Shown: positions 15,053 to 22,649 of the stretch, piece after piece | How the letters are laid out: every line of letters starts with the position of its first letter | Numbering within the stretch: position 1 is the stretch's first letter | From: Lachnospiraceae bacterium | GTDB lineage: Bacteria > Bacillota > Clostridia > Lachnospirales > Lachnospiraceae | Reading direction: 5' to 3' | Assembly (NCBI GenBank): GCA_021202635.1 | Contig: JAJQCQ010000067.1 | Location: 1-36,316 of the forward strand | Length of the DNA stretch: 36,316 nucleotides | Notes under the pieces: generated by a model | Databases searched by the model: none | What the model saw: the letters and a program-made list of their open reading frames with translations, nothing else | Told to the model about the DNA's origin: nothing | Translations under genes and position numbers: made by a program

Positions 15053-15781
15053 TCAATTCTGCGGCGCTCCGGTGCTTCCGCGGCCCGCGACCGCCACTCT
15101 CTGGTCACGCTGCTTCAGACGGCTCTCCCATGTGCTTGCCAGCTTCGAAAGCGGGAAACAGATCACAAAGAACAGCACGCCGCTCACCAGATACGCAGGG
15201 CCATACGCACCCCCTGTCGTCGCGCCGGTCACAAAGCTGTAGGTCAGCGAGATCAGGTCCGTTCCGCCAATGATATACAGGCAGGAGGTATTTTTGATCA
15301 GATTGACCACCTGGTTCACCATGGGAGGAAGAATGATTTTGATGCTCTGCGGAAGGATAATATAGTACATTTCCCCGAAGTAGCCAAACCCCTGTGACTG
15401 CGCCGCCTCAAACTGTCCCTTCGGAATCGCCTCTATGCCGGCCCGGATGACCTCTGCCATATAGGCGCCGTGGTAAATACCAAGCGAGACAATGCCCGTC
15501 CGGATAATCCCGATGCTGTGGCCGGAAAACGCAAGCGCGTAATACAGAAAGCAAAGCTGCAGCATCACCGGTGTATTCTGAACGAATTCCACGTAAATGC
15601 GGGAAATCGCCTTCAGCACCGGATTATGCCCGGTCGCAAACAGACCCAGCACGATGCCAATCACCATTGCCAGCAAAATGGCGAGAATGGCAGTCTGCAC
15701 TGTAGTAGCAAGTCCGTGTAAAAAGGTCGCCCGGTATGTCCAGACCTTCAACCATGCGGATGCGGAAAAAATACCTGACAT
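15053..15781 (-). CDS. Amino acid ABC transporter permease (first subunit)
   Basis: 242 residues. It has the same family signature as its neighbour: LHGLATTVQTAILAILLAMV at the N-terminus, YVEFVQNTPVMLQLCFLYY, and EAIPKGQFEAAQSQGFGYFG followed by ILPQSIKIILPPMVNQ as the EAA coupling loop. Five transmembrane segments are visible. The start has GGGAGG 8 nt upstream. It stands between the substrate-binding protein and the second permease in the operon. The transported amino acid cannot be told from the permeases. Confidence 0.92.
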   Translation of the reverse strand: MSGIFSASAWLKVWTYRATFLHGLATTVQTAILAILLAMVIGIVLGLFATGHNPVLKAISRIYVEFVQNTPVMLQLCFLYYALAFSGHSIGIIRTGIVSLGIYHGAYMAEVIRAGIEAIPKGQFEAAQSQGFGYFGEMYYIILPQSIKIILPPMVNQVVNLIKNTSCLYIIGGTDLISLTYSFVTGATTGGAYGPAYLVSGVLFFVICFPLSKLASTWESRLKQRDQRVAVAGRGSTGAPQN

Positions 15782-15881
15782 CGATTATCCTCCCAGTTCT
15801 ACCATATTGCCCCGCAGAAAAGCCTTTCAGCCTTCCCGCGAGGCAATCGGAGTTAAAACATAAACAGAAAGCCTGCATCAA

Positions 15882-16751
15882 TCAGTCGAGCGCATACTCC
15901 TCAATCAGCCCATCAATGGTGCCGTCATCCAGCCAGCGGTTGATCAGAATGTCTACATACGCAGAGAAGCCGGAATCCTTGGTCGTCGCTACGCCATACT
16001 CCTGCGGAGCAAATTCCGCATCAATATAAGAACGACCCTCAGTCTTATAGATCGCCAGGATGGACTTGTCTACACAGAACGCGTCTACCTCATCTGCCTC
16101 AAGAGCTGTCGAAATGGCCGGATAGTCATCATACTGACGGAAGGATACTCCCTCTGTCCAGAGTGCCGCGTCAAAGGTTTCTGCGTCATAATCATCGCCG
16201 CTGATCACTTCTGCCTCGATCATCGCCTCTACCAGAGACCGTGCAGAGGTCGAACCGGAGGAAACGCCAACCGTTGTATCCACCAGGTCCTCAAGGGTCG
16301 TGATTTCACTGGAATCCTTTACCAGAACCGTTACATGGTCGGTATAATACGGAGTCGAGAAATCCCAGCTCTCTCTTCTCTCATCTGTAATCGTGAAGGT
16401 AGCAATGACACAGTCGATATCGCCGGAATCCAGCAGTTCCGTTCTTGTCGCCGCCGTAACCGTCGTAAACTCCACATCTACGCCCAGCTCTTCCGCGATC
16501 ATGGTCGCAATATCAATCTCCATGCCGGAATATTCCCCGGTCAGCGTATCCTGATAGCCAAAGCCTTCCACCGCATTCTTCACGCCGACACGCAGAATGC
16601 CCCGGTCAATAATCTCCTGAATATCCTCCGTGATGACCAGCTCTGCCTCCGTTTCGGTTTCCGTCTCTTCCTCCGCATAAGCCATGCTTCCAAAAAGGGA
16701 CAGTGACATCGTAAGCGCAAGTCCAAGTGCTGCCAGTTTTCTTGTCTTCAT
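15882..16751 (-). CDS. Amino acid ABC transporter substrate-binding protein
   Basis: 289 residues, solute-binding protein family 3. The N-terminus MKTRKLAALGLALTMSLSLF followed by GSMAYA is a Sec signal with a likely AYA cut site; there is no cysteine there, so no lipobox is visible, which is unusual for a Gram-positive binding protein. Family blocks follow: GILRVGVKNAVEGFGYQ, GMEIDIATMIAEELG, the amino-acid-binding Arg region TAATRTELLDSGDIDCVIATF followed by TDERRESWDFSTPYY, and VGVSSGSTSARSL. The mature N-terminus is very acidic. The start has GGAGG 7 nt upstream. Glu/Gln/Asp-type ligands are likely from similarity of these blocks, but this is not proven. Confidence 0.9.
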   Translation of the reverse strand: MKTRKLAALGLALTMSLSLFGSMAYAEEETETETEAELVITEDIQEIIDRGILRVGVKNAVEGFGYQDTLTGEYSGMEIDIATMIAEELGVDVEFTTVTAATRTELLDSGDIDCVIATFTITDERRESWDFSTPYYTDHVTVLVKDSSEITTLEDLVDTTVGVSSGSTSARSLVEAMIEAEVISGDDYDAETFDAALWTEGVSFRQYDDYPAISTALEADEVDAFCVDKSILAIYKTEGRSYIDAEFAPQEYGVATTKDSGFSAYVDILINRWLDDGTIDGLIEEYALD

Positions 16752-16923
16752 AATAAATCCTCCTGCTCTTTCAAAATAAATACATATCAACAGTGACTAT
16801 AGTAAATCGTCCTGCCTGACCGGCGCGGACAGCGGAGCGTAAAAACGACCGTGCCCTGACGTTTGCTACCTTTCGAAATTCTTTTCCCCGCTGCCGCTCT
16901 TACTTGCAGATCGTTGATTCATT

Positions 16924-17040
16924 TGCCGGGGAACTGCTTCGATGCCCTCATTTCCGGATAATCCTGCCGGGGAACTGCTTCAGCACCCTCATTTTCGGAT
17001 AATCTTGCCGAGGAACTGCTTCAGACGCTCATTTTCCGGA
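16924..17040 (-). repeat. Three-copy 41-bp tandem repeat at the 3' end of the ABC ATPase gene
   Basis: The unit TGCCGGGGAACTGCTTC...CTCATTTTCGGATAATC (plus strand) recurs with starts at 16924, 16965 and 17006, an exact 41-bp period. The copy at 17006 encodes the C-terminus of the ATPase; the other two lie past its stop codon (16989-16991) as diverging duplicates. 41 is not a multiple of three, and TGA recurs at the copy boundaries. Confidence 0.85.
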
Positions 17041-17714
17041 TGTTCGAAGAAATGCTCCGGCGTCCCCTCTTCGAGAATCTGACCATCCGCCATAAATACC
17101 ACGCGGTCCGCGACCTCTCTCGCAAAACCCATCTCATGGGTCACCACGACCATCGTGATCTTTTCATGTGCCAGTTTAATCATGACATCCAGCACCTCCT
17201 GGATCGTCTCCGGATCCAGCGCCGAGGTCGGCTCATCAAACAGAATGATCTTTGTCTGTGCGCACAGTGCCCGCGCGATCGCGATTCGCTGCTGCTGTCC
17301 GCCGGAGAGTGTCGTCGGATAAACATGCGCCTTATCCGTCAGTCCCACCACATCCAGGTAATGATACGCCAGCTGCTCTGCTTCTGACTTGCTCTTATGG
17401 TGCAGCTTCATCGGGGCCAGTGTCAGGTTCTTCAGCACCGACATGTGCGGATACAGGTTAAACTGCTGAAACACCATCGACATGGAGTCCCGTACGATCT
17501 TCGTCTTATTTCTTGCTGTAATCTCCTGCCCGTCAATGTAAACATGGCCGCTGGTCGGCGTTTCGAGAAAATTCATGCATCGAACCGTAGTCGATTTGCC
17601 GGAGCCGGATGGACCAATGATCACCAGCTTCTCGCCCTCCTGCACCTCCAGATTCACATCCTTCAGAACATGCAGGTCACCGAAATATTTATTGATATTT
17701 TCCAGTTTTATCAT
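16989..17714 (-). CDS. Amino acid ABC transporter ATP-binding protein (GlnQ type)
   Basis: 241 residues, standard length. It powers the importer encoded by the next three genes. Walker [11 protein letters not shown]-loop [18 protein letters not shown], signature [15 protein letters not shown], Walker [15 protein letters not shown] and H-loop [10 protein letters not shown] are all present. The start has AAAAGGAG upstream. It is the first gene of the operon and is preceded by a promoter and a terminator-like hairpin. Its 3' end has been tandemly duplicated beyond the stop codon. The sequence type points to the polar amino acid uptake group. Confidence 0.95.
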   Translation of the reverse strand: MIKLENINKYFGDLHVLKDVNLEVQEGEKLVIIGPSGSGKSTTVRCMNFLETPTSGHVYIDGQEITARNKTKIVRDSMSMVFQQFNLYPHMSVLKNLTLAPMKLHHKSKSEAEQLAYHYLDVVGLTDKAHVYPTTLSGGQQQRIAIARALCAQTKIILFDEPTSALDPETIQEVLDVMIKLAHEKITMVVVTHEMGFAREVADRVVFMADGQILEEGTPEHFFEHPENERLKQFLGKIIRK

Positions 17715-17745
17715 AAAATTTCTCCTTTTTGTTTTGCATGGAACG

Positions 17746-17780
17746 AAAAAAAACGGAATCTGAATAAATCCAGACTCCGT
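17746..17780 (-). terminator. Terminator-like hairpin just upstream of the transporter operon
   Basis: Minus strand: ACGGAGTCTG/CAGATTCCGT, 10 bp with one G-T pair, 8-nt loop, then eight T's. It lies after the promoter at 17793-17821 and about 34 nt before the ATG at 17714. It could be an attenuator, or it could end transcription coming from tRNA-Pro. Confidence 0.75.
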
Positions 17781-17792
17781 TGCCTTGCCAGT

Positions 17793-17821
17793 ATATTAAT
17801 TCAAAAAGAGAAAGATGTCAA
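17793..17821 (-). promoter_or_regulatory. Probable promoter of the amino-acid transporter operon
   Basis: Minus strand: perfect TTGACA (17816-17821), 17-bp spacer, TAATAT (17793-17798). A better TATACT is offset by 3 bp but would need a 20-bp spacer. Confidence 0.6.
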
Positions 17822-17862
17822 GAAGTATTTTCAAAATGACATCTCCGAATAAAAAAATTCAA

Positions 17863-17936
17863 TCGGGGCAACAGGATTTGAACCTGCGACCTCGCGGCCC
17901 CCAGCCGCGCGCGCTACCAAGCTACGCCATACCCCG
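17863..17936 (-). tRNA. tRNA-Pro (anticodon GGG)
   Basis: 74 nt, cloverleaf drawn by hand: acceptor CGGGGTA/TGCCCCG, D arm with AGCTTGGTAG, anticodon stem CGCGG/CCGCG around loop CTGGGGG (anticodon GGG, 17900-17902), and T arm GCAGG-TTCAAAT-CCTGT. The discriminator is A and CCA is not encoded. A T-rich run follows the 3' end. Confidence 0.95.
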
Positions 17937-17977
17937 CAGCGCTGATCAAGGAATTGTCCTTCCCAATCAGCAAAGAC

Positions 17978-18006
17978 ATTCTACTAAATTATTTCTGATT
18001 TGTAAA
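17978..18006 (-). promoter_or_regulatory. tRNA-Pro promoter
   Basis: Minus strand: TTTACA (18001-18006), 17-bp spacer, TAGAAT (17978-17983). Between it and the tRNA, 17941-17970 can form a GCTGAT/ATCAGC hairpin with an inner AAGG/CCTT pairing. Confidence 0.65.
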
Positions 18007-18039
18007 GCACCAAAATGAAAATTACCGGCCTGGAACGGA

Positions 18040-18972
18040 CTAAAACAGGCATTTGGGATAAACGCCGGCGTCAACCAGCTCCTGAATCGATTTCTGAACG
18101 ATCGGCACGTCTTCCCGGAAGGTCACGCCAAACCATTTATCGTTTGACGGAAGAACGGTAATGTCCACCCGGTTTTCTTTGAGCATCCGGTCGGCGATGG
18201 TCGGCAGAAGGAATTCCGCTTTCTTCTCATTTCCGTCCAGATTCTCCAGAAATCCGCGGAAACCGTTTTCCAGCTCATCCATAAAGTCCGGAGTAAAGCC
18301 CCAGAAATTCATGGAAACCAGAGAATCCGGATTCAGGCGGATCAGGCTGGCATTCTCTGCATACACCGCGGCTCCATCCGTTGTCTTTATGATATCCTTT
18401 GTCTCAAGAACTTCAATCAGTTCCCCGTCTCCATTCAGACGGCAGATGCCGCGGGTCACCCCTCCGTGCTCTGAGAGCGTGTTTTTCAGAATAAAACCGG
18501 CCATGCAAAAATGAAATTTTCCAGGCGCTGTCCCTCCGGCTGTGTTCTCTCCGGTCAGAAAATCGTGTACTTTGCGGAACGCATCTTTTCCATAATAATC
18601 ATCCGCATTGATGACAGCGAAGGGTTCATGCACCACTTCCCGACACGCGAGGATGGCCTGTCCGGTTCCCCATGGTTTTTCTCTGCCTTCCGGAACAGCA
18701 AAACCATCCGGAAGATCTTCAAGCTCCTGAAAAGCATATTCCACCGGAATCTTTTTTGCAATGCGCTCTCCGATGATTTCCCGGAAGTCTTTTTCCATAG
18801 AGTGGCGAATCACAAATACAATCTTATTAAATCCCGCTTCGATCGCGTCATAGATGGAATAATCCATGATAATTTCACCGCTTGGCCCAAAGGAAGTCAG
18901 CTGCTTTACACCGCCTCCGCCAAAGCGGCTGCCAATTCCGGCTGCCATAATTACGAGTGTAGTTTGTTTCAT
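18040..18972 (-). CDS. Sugar-phosphate nucleotidyltransferase family protein
   Basis: 310 residues. The N-terminal MAAGIGSRFGGGGVKQLTSF block is a variant of the GxGxRxxPxTK nucleotide-binding loop, followed by IMDYSIYDAIEAGFNKIVFV and EKPWGTGQAILACREVV. The metal-binding Asp pair is in INADDYYGKDAF, and GGVTRGIC and MNFWGFTPDF follow. These fit the NTP_transferase fold, which makes NDP-sugars from NTP and sugar-1-phosphate. The gene lacks the typical GalU or RmlA signatures, so I give no substrate. The start has AAAGGG upstream. The upstream 355 bp contain three structured elements and no gene. Confidence 0.85.
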   Translation of the reverse strand: MKQTTLVIMAAGIGSRFGGGGVKQLTSFGPSGEIIMDYSIYDAIEAGFNKIVFVIRHSMEKDFREIIGERIAKKIPVEYAFQELEDLPDGFAVPEGREKPWGTGQAILACREVVHEPFAVINADDYYGKDAFRKVHDFLTGENTAGGTAPGKFHFCMAGFILKNTLSEHGGVTRGICRLNGDGELIEVLETKDIIKTTDGAAVYAENASLIRLNPDSLVSMNFWGFTPDFMDELENGFRGFLENLDGNEKKAEFLLPTIADRMLKENRVDITVLPSNDKWFGVTFREDVPIVQKSIQELVDAGVYPKCLF

Positions 18973-19027
18973 AACATTTCCCTTTACATACTCCGTTATT
19001 TCAAATCATACAGGAGGCAGTTTGTCA

Positions 19028-19180
19028 CCTCCTGCTCGCCTGTGCGGTTGCTGCATGCCAGTGGCACGTGTTTAGCAACGACCGCAGCGAAGCGTAGACA
19101 GGTGCGGCATAAGCCGCAAAACAGCCTGCCCGGCCCTGCCCATAGACGAGAAAAACAGCAGGCCGCAGATTGCCTGCCAT
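19028..19180 (+). repeat. Composite structured repeat, copy 2
   Basis: Related to 68-224 but diverged. CCTGT/ACAGG replaces the outer stem and GTTGCT/AGCAAC replaces GGCGCT/AGCGCC, around a TGCC/GGCA hairpin, while GTTTAGC, GACCG.AG.GAA.CG.AGAC and GCGGCATA are kept. The palindromic repeat follows at 19155-19178 (GGCAGGCAATCTGCGGCCTG on the minus strand). A separate perfect CAGGAGG/CCTCCTG hairpin lies next to it (19012-19035). Confidence 0.6.
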
Positions 19181-19200
19181 TTTTAGTGATTCTGTATATA

Positions 19201-19310
19201 GGTTACACCAGCCGGAGCGTGTTCCCGGGATAATCAACGTGAGACCGGACACCTCCGATACAGCAAGTCCCGCAGGGCAGGCTGCACTCCTCCCAGAACT
19301 GGTGTAATCG
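19201..19310 (-). other. Candidate structured RNA element with a three-way junction
   Basis: A closing stem TTACACCAG/CTGGTGTAA (19203-19211 with 19299-19307) encloses two hairpins. One is CAGC-CCC/GGG-GCTG (19261-19284). The other is CGGAG/CTCCG (19213-19217 with 19253-19257), continued inward by GTGT/ACAC and CCGG/CCGG with small bulges. No gene overlaps. It lies between the end of the decarboxylase operon and the nucleotidyltransferase gene, both on the minus strand. The strand is a guess; there is no T run on either side. Confidence 0.4.
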
Positions 19311-19327
19311 CTGATCTGACTGCACCC

Positions 19328-20779
19328 TTATGCCGGATAAGCTTTGTTCTTCTCATCCGCCAGGGTCGGATCTACCTTCTGCTCCTGTGCCTGTCTGTAT
19401 TTGAAGAAATCAACCGCCACCTGCGGGAAGAGCGCATAGCTCAGAACATCTTCATCCTGCTCCGACCACTGTGCCATCTCAGAACGCAGCGTGTCGAGCT
19501 CATCCGGGATCAGATCCGCCGGACGGCAGGTGATGGTTTCCGCATCACCGATGCATTTCTTCTTTACTTCTTCGTTAAATGGCTTTACGGTTGCGCCGTA
19601 CTTGCCGCTTAAGATATCCTTGGTCTCCTTCGTCACCATCTTGTAACGCTCGCCGCCGACGATGTTCATCACAGCCTGTGTGCCGACAATCTGAGAAGAC
19701 GGAGTAACAAGAGGCGGCTCACCGAGGTCTTTCCGCACCTTCGGAACCTCCTCAAGCACTTCATAGTACTTGTCTTCTGCGTGCATATCCTTCAGCTGTG
19801 ATGTCAGGTTCGAAAGCATGCCGCCCGGTACCTGATACAGCAGGGTCTTGATATTGACGCCCATGTTCTTCGGGTTCAGAAGGCCGCTCTCAAGCGCCTG
19901 GTCGCGCATCGGACGGAAGTAGTCTGCGATCTCATCAAGCAGCTGGCTGTCAAAACCAGTGTCATACGGAGTCCCCTTAAAGGTCTCTACCATAACCTCC
20001 GTCGCCGGCTGAGACGTACCCAGAGCGAACGGGGACATAGCGGTATCAATGACATCCACGCCGGCTTCTACCGCCTTCAGGTAAGTCATGGAAGCGACAC
20101 CGGATGTATAGTGGGTGTGCAGCTGGATCGGAATCTTCACCGCACCCTTCAGGGCGGTCACAAGCTCAGTCGCCTGATACGGCAGAAGCAGACCGGCCAT
20201 ATCCTTGATACAGATGGAATCGGCGCCCATCTCCTCGATTCTCTTTGCAAGGTCTACCCAGTACTCCAGCGTATACGCACTGCCGAGCGTGTAAGACATC
20301 GCTACCTGCGCGTGTACTTTTTCTTTATTTGCTGCCGTTACCGCTGTCTGCAGGTTGCGCAGATCGTTCAGGCAGTCAAAAATACGAATGATGTCAATGC
20401 CGTTGGCAGCGGATTTCTGTACGAAATACTCTACTACGTCATCCGCGTATGGACGATATCCCAGGATATTCTGTCCACGGAACAGCATCTGCAGCTTGGT
20501 GTTCTTAAAGCCGTCACGCAGCTTGCGCAGTCTGTCCCACGGGTCTTCCTTCAGGAAACGCAGGGAAGCGTCAAACGTCGCACCGCCCCAGCACTCTACG
20601 GAATGGTAGCCGACCTTGTCAAGCTTCTCCACAATCGGAAGCATCTGCTCCGTCGACATTCTGGTCGCGATCAGAGACTGATGCGCGTCACGCAGGATCG
20701 TCTCTGTGATCTTGATCGGTTTTGCCGCAGGCTTTGCGGCAGTATTCTGATTATTTGGTTTTTTCGCCTTATCAGCCAT
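19328..20779 (-). CDS. Oxaloacetate decarboxylase alpha-type/transcarboxylase 5S subunit
   Basis: 483 residues from the start at 20779, which has AGGAGG 7 nt upstream; an upstream extension to 20863 lacks a site. The HMGL-like TIM barrel is clear: ITETILRDAHQSLIATRMS (metal Asp), SVECWGGATFDASLRFL, MLFRGQNILGY, CIKDMAGLLLPYQ (the carboxylated Lys) and QLHTHYTSG (metal His). The PYC_OADA domain follows. It ends without a biotin domain; biotin is carried by the separate protein at 22241-22633. Enzymes of this type move CO2 between oxaloacetate/pyruvate and biotin. The N-terminus has a Lys/Ala/Pro-rich extension. It is the last gene of the cluster. Confidence 0.93.
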   Translation of the reverse strand: MADKAKKPNNQNTAAKPAAKPIKITETILRDAHQSLIATRMSTEQMLPIVEKLDKVGYHSVECWGGATFDASLRFLKEDPWDRLRKLRDGFKNTKLQMLFRGQNILGYRPYADDVVEYFVQKSAANGIDIIRIFDCLNDLRNLQTAVTAANKEKVHAQVAMSYTLGSAYTLEYWVDLAKRIEEMGADSICIKDMAGLLLPYQATELVTALKGAVKIPIQLHTHYTSGVASMTYLKAVEAGVDVIDTAMSPFALGTSQPATEVMVETFKGTPYDTGFDSQLLDEIADYFRPMRDQALESGLLNPKNMGVNIKTLLYQVPGGMLSNLTSQLKDMHAEDKYYEVLEEVPKVRKDLGEPPLVTPSSQIVGTQAVMNIVGGERYKMVTKETKDILSGKYGATVKPFNEEVKKKCIGDAETITCRPADLIPDELDTLRSEMAQWSEQDEDVLSYALFPQVAVDFFKYRQAQEQKVDPTLADEKNKAYPA

Positions 20780-20969
20780 ATTCGTCCTCCTAATCGGGCA
20801 GGCATCTCTTCCCGCCCTTCTATACCGGCAGCAGGAAAGTCTTTCGAAAAGGCTTTCGTACACCTGCCAATTCTACATCACGATTCAGAACGTAACCTGC
20901 ATTTGCAGCAAAGCACGCCTGAAACGTATATTTTTCTGGGATATCCCTCGCCGGGACATGCCATCGATG

Positions 20970-22130
20970 CTATTTCACGCCATAGATTGCCATGAAGGTA
21001 CCGGCTGCCACGGCTGTACCGATTACACCGGCTACGTTCGGTCCCATCGCATGCATCAGCAGGAAGTTCGTCGGATCCTCCTCCGCACCGACCTTCTGCG
21101 ACACACGGGCCGCCATCGGCACCGCGGATACACCGGCGGAACCGATCAGAGGATTGATCCTGCCATGGGTCAGCTTACACATCAGTTTGCCAAGAAGCAC
21201 ACCGGCCGCTGTACCGATTGCGAAAGCAAGCAGACCAAGAACAACGATCTTGATGGTATCCATATTCAGGAATGCTTCCGCGCTGGTGGTCGCACCTACC
21301 GAGGTACCCAGCAGAATTACAACAATGTACATCATCGCATTCGACGCAGTCTCCTGCAGCTGCTTTACCACGCCGCACTCGCGGAAGAGGTTGCCGAGCA
21401 TCAGCATACCTACCAGCGGAGCGGTGGTCGGCAGAAGCAGACACACTACAATCGTAATGATAATCGGGAAAAGAATCTTTTCCAGCTTCGATACCGGACG
21501 AAGCTGCTGCATCTTGATGCAGCGCTCTTCCTTTGTGGTAAGCGCTTTCATAATCGGCGGCTGAATGATCGGAACCAGAGACATATACGTATATGCTGCC
21601 ACCGCGATGGAACCCATCAGTTCCGTCTGGCCAAGCTTACCAGCCAGGAAGATGGAAGTCGGGCCATCTGCACCGCCGATGATGGAGATCGCCGCTGCCG
21701 CTTTTCCGTTAAAGCCAAGCAGGATTGCGAAGAAATACGCCGCGTAGATACCAATCTGCGCCGCTGCGCCAAGCAGGAAGCTGATCGGGTTCGCAATCAG
21801 CGGACCGAAGTCGGTCATTGCCCCGACGCCCATGAAGATCAGCGACGGAAGGATACTCCACTCGTCCAGCGTGTAGAAATAATACAGAAGTCCGCCTGCA
21901 TGGGAAACACCCGCCGCATCCACATAAGGCTCTGCCATAATATCCGGATAGATATTTACCAGCAGCATACCAAACGCGATCGGTACCAGAAGCAGGGGTT
22001 CGAAATCATGTCCGATTGCCAGATACAGGAAAAAGAGCGCTACAATAATCATCGCGTAGTTGCCGACGGTCAGATTCATAAAGGCGGTCTGCTCCCATAA
22101 GTTTGACAACGTATTTACAACATAGGCCAT
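20970..22130 (-). CDS. oadB: Sodium ion-translocating decarboxylase beta subunit
   Basis: 386 residues, very hydrophobic, with about nine to eleven membrane segments. This subunit releases CO2 from carboxybiotin and couples it to Na+ export. The family motifs are present: ISIIGGADGPTSIFLAGKLG in the middle, FGPLIANPISFLLGAAAQIG, and GLLAFAIGTAAGVLLGKLMC with HGRINPLIGSAGVSAVPMAA towards the C-terminus. The start has AGGGAGG upstream. The 110-bp gap to the biotin carrier gene holds two hairpins. The same subunit serves oxaloacetate, methylmalonyl-CoA and glutaconyl-CoA decarboxylases, so it does not tell the substrate. Confidence 0.96.
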   Translation of the reverse strand: MAYVVNTLSNLWEQTAFMNLTVGNYAMIIVALFFLYLAIGHDFEPLLLVPIAFGMLLVNIYPDIMAEPYVDAAGVSHAGGLLYYFYTLDEWSILPSLIFMGVGAMTDFGPLIANPISFLLGAAAQIGIYAAYFFAILLGFNGKAAAAISIIGGADGPTSIFLAGKLGQTELMGSIAVAAYTYMSLVPIIQPPIMKALTTKEERCIKMQQLRPVSKLEKILFPIIITIVVCLLLPTTAPLVGMLMLGNLFRECGVVKQLQETASNAMMYIVVILLGTSVGATTSAEAFLNMDTIKIVVLGLLAFAIGTAAGVLLGKLMCKLTHGRINPLIGSAGVSAVPMAARVSQKVGAEEDPTNFLLMHAMGPNVAGVIGTAVAAGTFMAIYGVK

Positions 22131-22154
22131 TCTATTACCTCCCTAATGCATGTC

Positions 22155-22213
22155 CTGCATTGCCTTTTATGCAGAACGTAGGCCGCGCCATCGCAAAGTG
22201 ATTTCAAATGGCG
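22155..22213 (-). other. Paired hairpins between the biotin-carrier and oadB genes
   Basis: CTGCAT/ATGCAG (22155-22174) and CGCCAT/ATGGCG (22186-22213) are perfect 6-bp stems in the 110-bp gap. Neither has a T run, so they are more likely RNA-processing or stabilising elements than terminators. Confidence 0.4.
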
Positions 22214-22240
22214 AGGCTCTCCTTATTGTCAAAAAACGGT

Positions 22241-22633
22241 TTAGTTCAGGGAAGCCAGAACATCGCCATTCTCTACTGACTGGCCAACCGCTACATCCAT
22301 GCTCGCCACTGTGCCGTCCTGCGGAGCTACAACCGGAATTTCCATCTTCATTGCTTCCAGGATGATGAGGTTCTGCCCTCTCTTCACAGCGTCGCCCACC
22401 TTTGCTTCCAGGCTGAGCACCTTGCCCGGTACAGAAGCAGTCACTTTCACAGAGCCTGCCGCGCCGCCCGCTGCCGGAGCTGCCTTCGGAGCCGGGGCTG
22501 CCTTTGGTGCCGGAGCCGCCTTCGGAGCTGCCGCTGCCTTCGGTGCCGGAGCTGCTGCCACTTCTGCTCCTTCGCCTTCTTCCACTGTCACATCATATAC
22601 ATTTCCGTTTACTGTAATGGTATAAGTTTTCAT
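22241..22633 (-). CDS. Biotin carboxyl carrier protein of the decarboxylase
   Basis: 130 residues. The C-terminal biotinyl domain has the EAMKMEIPV motif with the biotinylated Lys at about 96, in a fold starting at SVPGKVLSLEAKVGD. An N-terminal segment (MKTYTITVNGNVYDVTVEE) is joined by an Ala/Pro/Lys linker built from repeated APAPKA units (about residues 28-58), a flexible arm that lets biotin swing between active sites. The start has AGGAGG 7 nt upstream. It lies 17 bp after the OadG-like gene. GcdC and MmdC of other Na+ decarboxylases have the same layout. Confidence 0.95.
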   Translation of the reverse strand: MKTYTITVNGNVYDVTVEEGEGAEVAAAPAPKAAAAPKAAPAPKAAPAPKAAPAAGGAAGSVKVTASVPGKVLSLEAKVGDAVKRGQNLIILEAMKMEIPVVAPQDGTVASMDVAVGQSVENGDVLASLN

Positions 22634-22649
22634 GATTTTCCTCCTGTAT

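Noticed and set aside
20958-22100. 380-codon plus-strand frame
   Set aside because: Antisense to oadB, with a His/Arg/Gln-rich shadow translation.
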